This document shows, piece after piece, positions 11,801 to 24,640 of a stretch of 64,000 nt of DNA. Source of the DNA: Cristatella mucedo. Its lineage: Eukaryota > Bryozoa > Phylactolaemata > Cristatellidae. Position 1 is the stretch's first letter. Every line of letters begins with the position of its first letter. The position numbers were made by a program, and so were the translations under genes. A model generated the notes under the pieces. That model ran no database searches. It was given only the letters and a program-made list of their open reading frames with translations, and was not told where the DNA came from. Location: the NCBI GenBank assembly GCA_009760855.2, contig WPIO01000014.1, forward strand, positions 3,898,501 through 3,962,500, read 5' to 3'.

Positions 11801-14800
11801 TTCGGCATGTTAGCTGTGGCTGAACGACTGCCATGCTGGTCTTGGCTGTAAGCGCAGCTCTTGGGTAAGCACTACAGATATGGCTACTGGTGATATAGAC
11901 ACTAGTTTTGAGGCTAGGTATCTGTGACAGGTGCACGTGCGTTCGTGCTTGTGTGTGCACCCATGCATTTGCTCTCACGATTGTATGTTCTGAGCTAGCT
12001 TGATTGGTTGTTCTCGTTCGCCCCTCAGCTGGTAGGTTTGGAACTCGAATATGGTCAAGCTGAACCTTATTTTGGCTCTGTCCCTGCTACAGACCACTAG
12101 TCTTGAAGTAGCAAAACATATGCTTGCCGCCTGGATTATATGCCGTGAGCCTCTTTAAGTTGGGATGGTCTCAAGCAGCCGGTCTGCTGGGCTGTAAAGC
12201 CAGACTGGCTGGGATACAGGTCGTGGCCCTGTAGTTGGCCCCGGTCAGTCGAGAGGGTCGATAAATAGGCTGCTTGACCCATTTCACAGCGGTAGTCTGC
12301 CTTGCTCCCTGCCGTGACAGCTGATAGGGATGCGCACCGGAGCCTCGTGGCCCACATTCGTTGTGACTGCAGAGCAGATTCTAAAGCTATGAAGCAGCAG
12401 CCGCTGGCACGGTCTGGAGGTATGTCGATGTGAGCTTGAATGCAATACGGCTCGAAGCCGACGATCAGCTCTTGCTAGCTTGCATCGTAGCCGCAGTGCC
12501 AGCTACATGTTAGCTGAATGGAATACAAAAAATGAGGAAATGGCAAGCCAATTGGCAGCCTGCTGCTGCTGGAGATTTGTTGGCTTCTACTTGTTCTTCC
12601 CAGTGAAGGTATAAACAGATGCTGGGGAGTTGCTACGTATTGGAGTTAGTGCGAACTGAAACATTCTGTCCATCAGGGACATAACCCACGGGCTGCTCAC
12701 CTGGTTTGATTGCATTTGATTCATGTGAAGCTATGCCTTCTTCTCTAGGCTGGTGGCCAGTGTAGATTTTTTTTAATCGCTCGTGACCTATTTAATGTTG
12801 GTAACCATGCCAGCATTTGTAATGGAATTGAGAGCATGTAACTATGGAGCAATAGTGATTTACACTACTCAATTGACTCGATTAGATCGGTTAGAACTGT
12901 ATTAGTTGATGTATCGCAAGGTTTCGAGCTAATTTTGTTGATTCCATGCCCTTCTATAACCAGTAAATCAAGTGCATAATTTCCAATAATTACGCATATA
13001 GTGACCTAATAACTTAAAATTTGAAGAGGTAGCACAGCATTACAGTAGGGCAGTGGGACCAACCTGCTGCTATGCCAGTTGGTTTGTACTATGATGATGA
13101 GCTTTATTCAGAAAGATTTTTTGCCTGTCGTGGCTTTGCACCCTTCTTTATTCTGGCATAGGAAGGGGCTGTGCTACCATTGAATGTGTTAGTACATATC
13201 TTTCTTGCAGCAGGTCCAACACGAGCAGTGGTTCTATGGTGGCTGTGCATAGGCACCTGTCGTGCCGATAGGCACTCCATCTGTAGGGAGAGACATTTAA
13301 AGGTGCTTGCATTTTATGCGCTGATGTTGCAATGGACCTGCTTGATACTACTTGCAGTTTCAATAAGGTGCTTGGAGTTGGTGCAAAACTGTGCAGCCAG
13401 GTGTCACTGTCGTGAAAGTTGCAATTGCCATATTACACCATTTCTCACCTACCTGCTCTGCCTCCTCAAAAAGCAGTGTATAAACCTTAAGGTGTATCAC
13501 TACTTCGAGGTCCCTTCTCTCTCATGCTGCAGCCTACTTATCCGAACTACTTGCTAAACAGGCTAGGCATCGTACCACCCGAACTTATTACTCCAGTCGT
13601 GTAGCAGTGCCTCCTACAAACCTCAAATCCTTTAGAGCCCCTGCCTTTAATTTTTATGCTCCGAAATCCCGGAACTCCGACGCCCGACTAATGTTATTAC
13701 ACTCCTCCGACTCGATATATAAAAAGAAGCTTAAACCGCACTTGTTGCTAGCAGGATTTGCTGGGTCCGTGTGATTTGTCGGTCGGGAGCTTATGCATGC
13801 TGTCACTATGCTTGTTATCACTAACAAATTGTCATGAATCCTTTGCTGTGTATATAAAGTCCCTAGGAAAAACCTATTTCTCTTTGGGAACTATGCAAAT
13901 GTCTTATTATTAAATCCTTTTTCTTATTTGTTCAATCAAATATCCCGGGAATTACTAGTTAGACTAGTTTTGTTACCACTCCACTAGTCTTTGGCATGTA
14001 CCATTCTAATATTCGAAAGCCTAGTTCATTGTAGTAGCATTGGAATTGGCTGCACAATGCTGGTGGCTACATGTGATGAGGCATACATATACAATAATAA
14101 TAATAATAATAATAATAATGTACTTGATAAAGCACCCTCAGAGAACTCAATCTCTTTCTAGGTGCTTTACATTTGCTGCAAAGGGGAACACGATTGAATG
14201 GTGAGGAATATCATGCTTGATAAACAACATGAATAACATGGTTAGGGGTGACATGCACAGGGTCAGCATGCAAAGTGCATGCTGGCCGTGAGTAGTGTCA
14301 AATGCTGGAGCAGCCGGTTTGTGGATCGAATATCCTTACGAAATTTCTCCACATTTTGTGTTCCGAAGCATTTATGTAGAGATCTTAGGTAAATCTGTGC
14401 TCTGCTTGCAGTGCAGCAAGCATATGTTATAAAGGCTGCACAGCAGCCTTTGAGGCCCACATCGACAGTACAATTATATGGCACACCAAGGCAAATCAAA
14501 TGTGAACTAAAAATTAGTTCCTAACAGTAATATTTAAAATAGAAATGCTCTGAGCTTTCTAATATCGCAGTATTAACCCTCCTTGAGACCTTGTGGTACT
14601 TCACAGGCATGCTTTTGTTATTACTGTGGATGGGCACCATGCATTTGTAGATCGGAGTTTGAAGAAACCAATGGTGAGCCCATCACATCCTTCACCAATG
14701 AGGCTGCTAATGTTGGAGTAGGAAGCAAGGCATCCCAGTCACAGATTAGTTTCACATCTCAGTCAGCATCATTGAAAGGTTTGTTGAGCATGTAGCATTC

Positions 14801-14906
14801 AGTGTGTTTCGGCATTGCTAGGAACATCATAACATCGACTTAATATATTGCTGCCTCTTATGTCGATAATTCAGTGCTACTTGGACGCTTGAGTTGTTGT
14901 TGGAGG

Positions 14907-14989
<83 letters not shown>

Positions 14990-17900
14990 TCGTTAGCAAA
15001 CTAAATAGATTGATAGAAGATCAACAGAGGGATAACAAGATTCTGTTTTTGACCACGAGAAATCATTATATGGATATAAACTGATTTAAAAAGGCAGGAG
15101 AGGACGTGGTTGCTCCAGAAACACTGCATAGATTTTGTGTGCTATACTCTCAAAGGGAGTCAAGCCGCGTAGGTTTTAATGCTGATGAAACAATTGAGCA
15201 GAAGGGGAGATACATACGCAGGTGTTAGTGACAAAGGGCTGTCCAACTAATAAAGTGAGGTTTTCTTGGACATTCATGTCCGTAGACCATAGGGAACTAC
15301 GTTGTACTATCTGATCCTTGCAGCTTTTAGCAAGACCCTGCTTCTTGTTATGCCTACTGATGCATTTCATTTTAACTTTGTAATCGACAATATATTTTCA
15401 TAGTGCAATCGTAAAGGTTTCAGTATGTGCTGTTGCCTGCTCTATTGGTCACTCCATGGCTTGGCTAATTCTGTTGTACCTGCACCAACCTGTTGGCGTT
15501 TGAATAATAAGTGGCTTATGCTAAATTAAAGGTACCAAGGATATGCAGCCAAGTCCTGCTCTTAGAGATGGTCGTCGTGGGGCTGCTGCAGTAAGTTACT
15601 GCCTGCTGCTGCTGAGCTTCGTGTTCGGTACCTGCATGATTCAGGCCATGTAGAATTTTGTTAACTGCTGTCAGCCTTTTTTTAGAAGCTGTGTACATCA
15701 TGATGGATTGTGCCAATGGGGTTTTTTATGCATCGGCATCCATTGAAAAGCTTCACACACTTCGATGTGTTTGCCTTTGCATCTCATTCAGTAGCTGCTT
15801 CTACTGCACATGCCCTTGCGTTGTCTTCTTTGTAATCTTTGTAATTGTTTTAATATGTCACCTTTAGTTCTTTCAATGTGTTTCAAAGTACTATCCCCTG
15901 TGAAATTCAATTGTGTTGCAAAAATTATATTGGGAATACGATTCATGTGTGCAAAAAATTGGTTACTTTATCGTGCTGGTGCTAGTAGTGATTTGTGTAA
16001 CATCATTCTGGTCAAACTAGAAGGATATCATCAAAATGATTATACTTTTTTAATATCGCATGCTACTTTGCAAGTAGATTAAGGGGGCATTGTCCGATGC
16101 GATATCCACACCAATGCACAAAAGGATAATTGCAATAAATCCGCCAATGAGTAAATGCTTGATAATTCTTTGTCCTCATGGAAGTGATCAGCATCTTGGA
16201 TTGGAGCTATGGTGTTACAACTTTTCCTAAGTTTCCTTACCTTTAACTTTGAATTATCCTTATTTATGAAATGTACACGTAGTCTTAAAAGGGAAGTATC
16301 ATGTTTTCGTTCGGCTAACAAAAGATGCTGTGAATGGCTTCAAAAGTATCGTCCGAGACATTCGCAGCAGACTTGCTCCTCAGCTCATGAGCTGGCAGCT
16401 TCCCTCTATAATATAGTTCTCTGCCAGTCACGAGCCTGCACTCTGCTTATTACATGGTGTCAGACGAGCCACGTGCTTAGTGTGATGGCTCCACCTAGCT
16501 TTGAGCAACTAAGGCTAAACTGGTAGAGCCCCGAAGTAGTTACACAATTTCTTGTACTTCTACTACTTGACGGAATTTGTTTTGAGGGTCTATTGTCAGA
16601 GACCAGCGACAGTGCTCAGACTGGCTGGTTGAATTAGTGGATCAGTGGCCACGGCTAAGAAATCTCAAGTCATTACCTCTGATTGTCAAACAAAAGACGA
16701 AGCCCTCTATCGTTCTGGACGTATTAAGAGAGTATGTATGTAAGTAAGTATGCATGGCCACGGAAAGACGAGAGAAACTAGCTCGAAGCAACCGTTAGCA
16801 TCAATAGCTGCCTGGATAGCCGTTATAGGGCTTCATAAAGAACCCTCGGTTCATTTTAAGAGACTGCAACTACCGGGACAGTTGCGATAGTCTAGTAGAC
16901 TTTATAATCAAAAGTGCATCCCCATGACGAACATGCTGTCCAATTGTGACCTGAAGACTATGCTCGAAAGACCACCCCTTGCAGTTTGACAACTTGTTCT
17001 GGTGCTTACTTAATGTTTGACATGCATGCTTTCGTCAATCATTCTCGGGGACTTGATGACTTTGGAAGTTTAGTTAGCATGCTACCAATAACCATTCGAT
17101 CGTGCCTCCTTTGCAGCAAATTTAAAGCACCTAGAAAGAGATTGAGTTCTCTGAGGGTGCTAAATCAAGTGTATTATTATTATTATAAATTATAATCTGG
17201 ATCAGCAAAATCTTTCTTGCTGTCTGACTTACTGCTCTTTCCTGAAGACAGCTGATACGTCTTTGGAAGGGTTGGTACAGGGGGCTCAGGCCAGTTTGGT
17301 ACTAGGGGGATGGACAAATGAAAGTGTGGATACATAATGGGAGGCATGTTCTTGCCAGCTCAACGTTTACAAGAGTCCACCATACAGTGGTAGCAATTGT
17401 TTGTTGTAGCCCAGTTGGTTCCGGCACCATTCCAGGGATAGCAAACTTCATAGTTGTTTTCCCCCTGTACCAGCATCTAAACATACCAGAATTAGAAAAC
17501 ATGATATTGCACACATTACCTAATATTGTGCAAGAAATTCCATCTAGGGAGCAGCAATTGTTCATCTTCTCTTCAAGAGTTCTGTTGCCATGTGAAATGA
17601 GGTGCCCGGAGCTTGTCTTTATCCCTAGCAGGTATGCCAAAGTTTGCTTTGATAGTCTGGCACATCTTGTTGGTCTCACACATCACATACGCTTTCACCA
17701 AGTACTGTTTTGGTCTTCTCTTGAAAAATTGTTTACACAAGTAGCAAAATGCATCTGGTTGGTGCAAGCAACCTCTTGATATCATGTCAATCAAATATGG
17801 CTACTCACAAGTTTTTATAGAACAATAGATGTTTTATATTTGTTTTAGGCGTAAGGGATTGGGAAAATACACCATATAGCTAAGGACAAAAACTTGCAAT

Positions 17901-20900
17901 ATGTTACCAAATTTCATGTGATCGGGCTGCAGCCGGCAAAGCACTGACCCCTATCCAGTAAAGCAGTCCTGTTGAGCAGTGCCTGTCGGTTTCAGCTGAG
18001 AGAAGGCCAAGCACCTGCTTTTATTGACATTTTGAAAAGATTTGAGCCTTCGGAGACCTTGCTTGCTGCATTGAGCTTACCGGCATCTATTAATCCTCAG
18101 AAGGCCAAGACAACCAAGGTGAGGATTTTTCTCAGATCCTTGCTTTATTATTTGCCGCCCTCGGAGCTACCAGCCCACTGAAAAGATAAACTGCATGATC
18201 CACCTTTTGGTCTATATGCCAAGAGTGTATTGCTTATCATTTGTATTGGAATCGTGCCATAGTTTGTGACATGCTCCAATGCTCCACGGGGACACTAAAG
18301 TGCAAGATAGTGTGGTAAGTTGTTACTCTACCCACGGAAGTCCTTTCGGTTAGAGCACTGATACCTGTGTATTCATCTGTTTGGTCCAAGTAACTTTTTC
18401 CCTACTGCATTATACCAGCAGCTATCCCATGCACTGAACAGGCTTCCTAAAACGTGGCTACATCATATCACAAGCACCAGCTTTGTGGTATGGTTGAGAT
18501 ATACATGCTTATTTAGTCCAATGCCTATGTTATTGCTTGCTTGTTCCATGCTTAATCATTACCTATCCCTGCTTGCCAGTGGCTCACGTGGTGAGGTTGT
18601 TGGCTCCGGCTTCATGAGCAGTTTGACCTGACTCATCAGTCCTTGATGCTGCATCAGCATAGCCAATAGCTATTTCTGCAAGAGAAGCGTCTCACAGCCT
18701 TTTACCAGTGCCACAACTTAATGTAGTGCCCTGTATCCATGCAGGTTTTTGCAGCATTCTTCAACTCCATTTTCCTTATGTCTTGCAGTCTTCAGACCTG
18801 GTCACGGTCCCTGGTCAATCTGTTAGACATTGCTTCATCTGTTGTTCAGTGTTCCATCTTGCTGAATATTTGCAAGGCTACCTTTTCCCATAGAGCTGTA
18901 TTTAACGTTCACCCGTAGTACTGCTGGTTGATGTTGACGTCTGCTGTAGTCGGCCTGCTGAAGCTTCTGTGCTACGATTATGCTTACCGGACTACCGATG
19001 TTACTCTTACGTGTGCATGCCAAGAAATGGCTAATACATTGCTGGTCCGAGTTGATTAACCTGTTTGCTAATTTATAGCATATTCGTCGATGCAGGTGTG
19101 ATATGCCAACCACTTCGGCCACTTCCCATCGTGAATAGTAACTTTAGCTGAAAAGCCTAACTTTTGTGGTATTGTTTTCTTCTTGGGCTATTATTCTTCA
19201 TCGGTGAAATTATGTCGCTGTATTCTTCGGAGTTTAGTTTGAGGCCTTCTCCAGCCCACCATGAGAGCCAACGTGTTAATCATTCATGATTCGAAAGCTT
19301 GTTTGCGATCCAAGAGTATGCTCGTTGGTGGCTGATTTTCTTGCGGAATAGCAGAATTCGAGTGTTCAGATGGAGTTCATGTACCATTTAATGCCTCAGC
19401 AGTCAGCACTGGCTATACAGACTATATTCCTTGTATATGGTCGAAATTCCTTGAGGTGCTTCAGAGCCGGTAGGAATAGCTGTATCTTTGGGATTGGAAC
19501 TCATGCATTGGTCTCAATTGCTGGAAAGATGCACGCAGCTTAACTAATCAAAGGCTTGATCGACGAACAACTGGCTTACAGCAGCTAGGCTGCTGGATCA
19601 GGCTGAGTGTGGGCCGCAAAGTGTTTCAAGCAGCATGAGTGAGCCAGTGCTTGTTTGCTGTGCTCTTAATAAGAGTGTCGGGCTGCACACCCGCTGCCTT
19701 TTCTTTGGGTAAGAAACTAATAGTACCGAGCATTGTGGGACTTAAGCGAGCACTCGACTGTGTAGCTGACATGGTCATCTAGTGAAAGGTCACATTGGAA
19801 CAGGACACTCAGATTTCGTGCAGATGGTACAGACGATATGCTGGCCAAGCCCATTTTGTGGGTTTGGTTTACTGATTTCTGAGTGACCGTAATAATAATA
19901 ATAATAATAAATTTGATATAGCACCATCAGAGAACTCAATCTCTTTCTAGGCACCTTACATTTGCTGAAAAGGAAGCACGATCGAATGGTTAGTGGTTGC
20001 TTGCTCAATAACAGCAAGAATAACATTGTTAGGGTCGGCTTGCCCATTATTAGTAAGTTGGTTTAATCTTAATTCAATTTAAGAAAGTTTCTTGACATCC
20101 GAGTATGAATGTCAGCAATACATACAACAAGGGAGCTAAGGGGTCATACTGGGCATGGTCGAAAAACAGGTCAACAAGGAAATATTGAGTTTGACGTGCT
20201 GGAAGGCAGGGAAGGATCGAAGCACTAGTGCAGTTGTGTGACATCTGCAGAAAAAGGAAAGCTTAAGGTGTGCTTGGCGAATTATATCGGTAAGAGGTAG
20301 AGTATAAGTTATGAAAAGAGGTGGACCAAGCACAGTGCCCTGGGATACCCCATACTTTAGAGACTCTTCGGCTTACTGTTGCCTTTTAACATCAATACTC
20401 CGGTGTCTCTCTCCATCACTGAGATAATACCTAAGCTTTGCACTGTAGTGCCAGTGATGCCTGGGCAAGTTAGAGGTGCTCGAGAAGGCCTTGGTAATCA
20501 ATAGTTTCAACCGATGACAGTAGGCTGTCCTCCCCCTCCCCCATGCTATGCTCACAGAAGCTTTCCTCATGGTAGCTTAGCAGATCAGACAGTGTAGCAG
20601 AATGTAGTCTGCAGTTGCTGTGGGCATCACGGGTGGGGGGAGGGGGTGCCACAGTTAGGGTCCATGCCCAAGGCAGCATGGGCTGTACCGTCACTGGTCA
20701 CCGTCGGAGGTAATGTGTGCCATGGGAGCGACAATAGTGCAGCATCGACCAGGTGTGAATCAACTTTTCTCCTCTATTCGTGAGGGTAGAATGCTTAGAA
20801 AATATGCGTCCCGTCGTCTCGTTTAGAGAATGGGGGTTGATGAGTTTCTTGCAATTTTGGCCTCGAGCAGCAGCCCCTCTTATGGTTCAGCATCTGGACT

Positions 20901-23900
20901 CGTATGGTCTCGAGGCCACCAGTCCTTCCTTTTGAAAGAACAAGCCTTTCTGGCCGTTGTTCGGCACTTAAAAATGCGGGTCTCTGGCACCAGTAGAGGC
21001 AGCCGTCGCAAGCACCCCCTGGTGGGTGCACAATCAAGGGGGGTGAGAGGAGGCACCGGGGCCTTATGTATCTTGTCAACGGCTGCAATGTACTTAACCT
21101 ACAGTTCTGCTTGAAGCATTCAGCAGCTAGTACGTCAAAAAAACTAGGCCAGTGTGTGTGGACCTGGCATCTCTATGCTAGTGCTGTTTCTGCCCTCTAA
21201 ATGTATTGAGTTTTAGTTTGTATAATCACTTATTTTATAATCTGATCAGCTAGCCGACACGGAGGGAGACCTGTCTTTGTTGGTGCTGGCAAGGCGAGTC
21301 ACGTGAGCTGCTCGAGCACCAAGCAGAGCAGCAGCAGTGACTTGCCTGCTTCCCAACCTTCCTTCCTCTTTTATGGCCTTTGTTGCTTGACCCCACGAAG
21401 ACTTGGGTGAGAGAAAGTTTCTCATGGTGAGTGGTGGGCTGCAGCAGGCACCGGCTGCCACAGCAAGAGGGTGCCTGTGATTTATCTGCCTCAGCATTTT
21501 CTTTTCAGGTTAACAGTGCCAGTCACATCAACCCTGCCGACAGATCGCATGACCAGGGCGATCGCGAGACAAGTAGGCTGCCTACTACAGAGCAGTCGGT
21601 TGCAGGTGCTGTAATGGCAGATGCTTCTGTTTCTGTTGCTGCTATCCGAGGCACCGCGTTTGTGGCAGCGGCCGGCGTAGAGCCAGAGCAAGCTGTCTAT
21701 GCTGCTGCAACAGCTGCAGGCGCAGCTACATCGCCGTGGATGGCAACTGCCATTCGAGGTGAGAGCTTCACTACACAATCACCCCGCCCGCCACCTGTCG
21801 GCTGAACGATAATTTACAATGGCAGATGCTAGATACAAAATGTCAAGCTCATTTTCAACTCAATTTCCTGCTATGCTTCTGAGCTGATTGCACATTTCCG
21901 AAAGCCATTTCTTGCCGATTCTCACAGTCAGAGGAGAGATCACCTTTCCTGAGCAAGTGCGTGAGTGGCCAGCACGCTGCACTTGTGGTGATCTCTGTGG
22001 TCGTTGGCATTCAGCTGTGCTGCTGAGGCACCGAGTGCACACCCAGCGACATTTTAGGTGCCCTGCAGGCTAGCCAAACTTGCTAGCCACTGCTCGGTAG
22101 CGTGCTTGGCTGCCTGGGCAGCAATGACCTCTGTGTGTGAGAGCTGCACTACGGTTCGATTGCTCTGCAACCTCTTGCAAAGCAGGCTACTTGCAAAGTC
22201 ACACACCCTGAGCTGACATTGAGAGGCTGTAGAGCTTCATGCTGTAGTGCTTTTTTGCCTCTTGCCTCGGCTTCTGCTCGCAAGACGATCTTGCCAGCAG
22301 CGCCGGCTCTCATCGGCCACGAGGCCTGTGCACCGAGTCTGAGGCACCGAGTCCAATATATAATTCATTTGTATAGTGCTATAAGAGAACTTAATCTCTA
22401 TCCAGGCACTTCACATATACCTCTGGGCTCGAGCTCACGACCCCTGTCGTCAGAGACGAGCACCTTGACCCCCCATGCAACCAGCAAGCCATGCTAGTGC
22501 GCTAGATGCTTCTTCTCTTGTTTATTACCACCGGCCGTCTTCTGTTTCTTCATCCTGTTTGGTTTTCTCGACGTTTACCAGTGAACAAGGCTATGTTTCC
22601 AGAGACTTGATCATCCTGTCACTGCGCAGGGCAGTCAAGTTGCCGCGACTAGCTTTTCCGAAAAAATTGCAACCTTCCTAGGCAATCGTTTATCTCTGCA
22701 GTGTATTTAAAGGATTGTGGAAGTTTTTTTATTGGCAATTGTGTAGGTACAGGGCTTATTTTTCTATCAGCATATTCTGGTTGCTGGATGGTGCTAGCTC
22801 CATTGACCCTGATATCCACCCTGCCATTCAGTCGCGTGACCTGCCACAGCCATCGAGCATATTTACTTCTTGCAGGAGAGTCACAGCAGAGCCGAGACCC
22901 CGAGGCAACAGCCTTGCCCCTGGCTTCTCTTCCATTCTCGGCTAGCGAAAGCCAGAAGCTGAGCGACTCCGAGAGGGTAAGTGGGATTGCTGGACGGTTT
23001 CAATGGAGGCAGCCGAGCATATATCTATGCGGCACCCGAGGCCGCTGCCCATTGAGCCGATCCCTCCATTCGTCGTGGCTCTCTTTCTGTGGCCCGTGAC
23101 TAATGACGACGCTGCTGCCTCTTATTTTTAAATCCTTTTGAGGCTCGGAGTTTTTACGAACCCTATCCGAAAACGGGTCCAATCATGTAGGCTTAGGCTT
23201 GTGCCGACGAACAGCAAAGAGTGGCCAGTGTACCTCCCAGCAGAGGTTGCTAACTGCACGCCCACCGAGGGGGCCAGCTACCGAAAGCTGCTGCTGCCCC
23301 CCTCCCCCCCAGCACCTGCACCAGCAGTGGGCTCATCAACCTACCGCTAAGCGCCGTCCTGAGGGTCAGATGGACGGCCCGGCTCTGCAGCCCCGAACGA
23401 GCCCAGCATTGTCTGAATTGGCTGCAGCCAGTGCAGGCCGTGGCATGGGTCACCAGGCGGCCACCAGCAGCCGCGAGACCAGTGCATCGGCAGAGGTCTT
23501 TGGCCAGTCCGGTTCACTCTGTGCATAGGCTCAGCCTCGGCACTGCCCATAGCTAGCTCGAGTGCCCTTGAGGGGAGTTGGTGCCCAGGGAGTGCCACTG
23601 CATCCACTACAACTGTACCGTAGTGGGATAGATGCACCTAGCATCGGAAAGTGACCATCCCTAGGTTTGGCATTGTTGCAGCAGACAAGTGCCCCGGGTA
23701 AACACACGTGTTGTTGATGTGTAGTCTGAATTATCGTCGCAAGCGGCACAGCACGCCAGCCGACGAGGAACACCACCAGTTTATTTCATCTACACACTCA
23801 GCCGGCGGAAGCGCTACTCCCTGCCCAGACGTTCGCTGGCTTCTCTCGTCTGCGGTACCGGAACGCTGCGCTCTCATTCGTTGGCGTCGGTACCAACGCC

Positions 23901-24483
23901 TAGCTGCGCTCCGATTGGCTAGCCGGTGGTCGGGAGGGCCACCCAGCCTAGTACTAGCAGGTAACAACATTTAGGTGCTTTCACAGACTGCGGTATACAT
24001 AAACAAAACCTCATGATGTGCACATGGCCTCTCGTGTGTGCGTGCACGCGCACACACGAATGCACGGCATTGTTGTGGATCAGTGGTGTTGCCTGTGCAG
24101 GGGCGGCCTCTGCTGTCTACTCGTGGTGCTGGCAGTGAGCTGCGGAAGTGAGACACCAGCTCTTGGTGGAGCTTCGTTGGTAAAGAGCTTGCTTTGCAAG
24201 CTCTGCGGCTTCAAATACTAATGCTACTGCTGCTGATGGCTGTGTCCTTCTATTTTCACACCCTGTTCATTGTTTCTTCCTCTTCATTGTTTACATTTGT
24301 TCTTCTGTTTTCACCATGTTCATTGTTTCATCTCTTCGAGTGTTGTCCGAACTTAAGAAGCACTGTCTGTAGATCGTCTGAGGTTTGCCACTGGCTGTAA
24401 CAAAATATTGATGCATTCATTATTGCAAGAGTTGTCTTGTCGTTGGCACCATTGCATCGTCCTGTGTGCCGGCGTTGTCCGTT

Positions 24484-24547
<64 letters not shown>

Positions 24548-24572
24548 CATGCATTTTGCATTTGTGTATCTG

Positions 24573-24640
<68 letters not shown>

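Larger units (their letters stand above)
10082..14650 (+). other. Supervillin intron 2
   Basis: It contains three family-B LINE pieces (10935, 13325 and 14090). In 10082-10930 and 11510-13320 I see no exon with fitting phase and no named repeat. Confidence 0.6.

Noticed and set aside
17318-17779. 153-codon ORF on + strand
   Set aside because: The - strand carries the recognisable fossil Cys-rich segments; this is its shadow.
24165-24225. tRNA-like sequence (TGGTAAAGAGCTTGCTTTGC, GGCTTCAAATAC)
   Set aside because: No paired acceptor stem and a poor T-arm; at best a degraded tRNA or SINE head.
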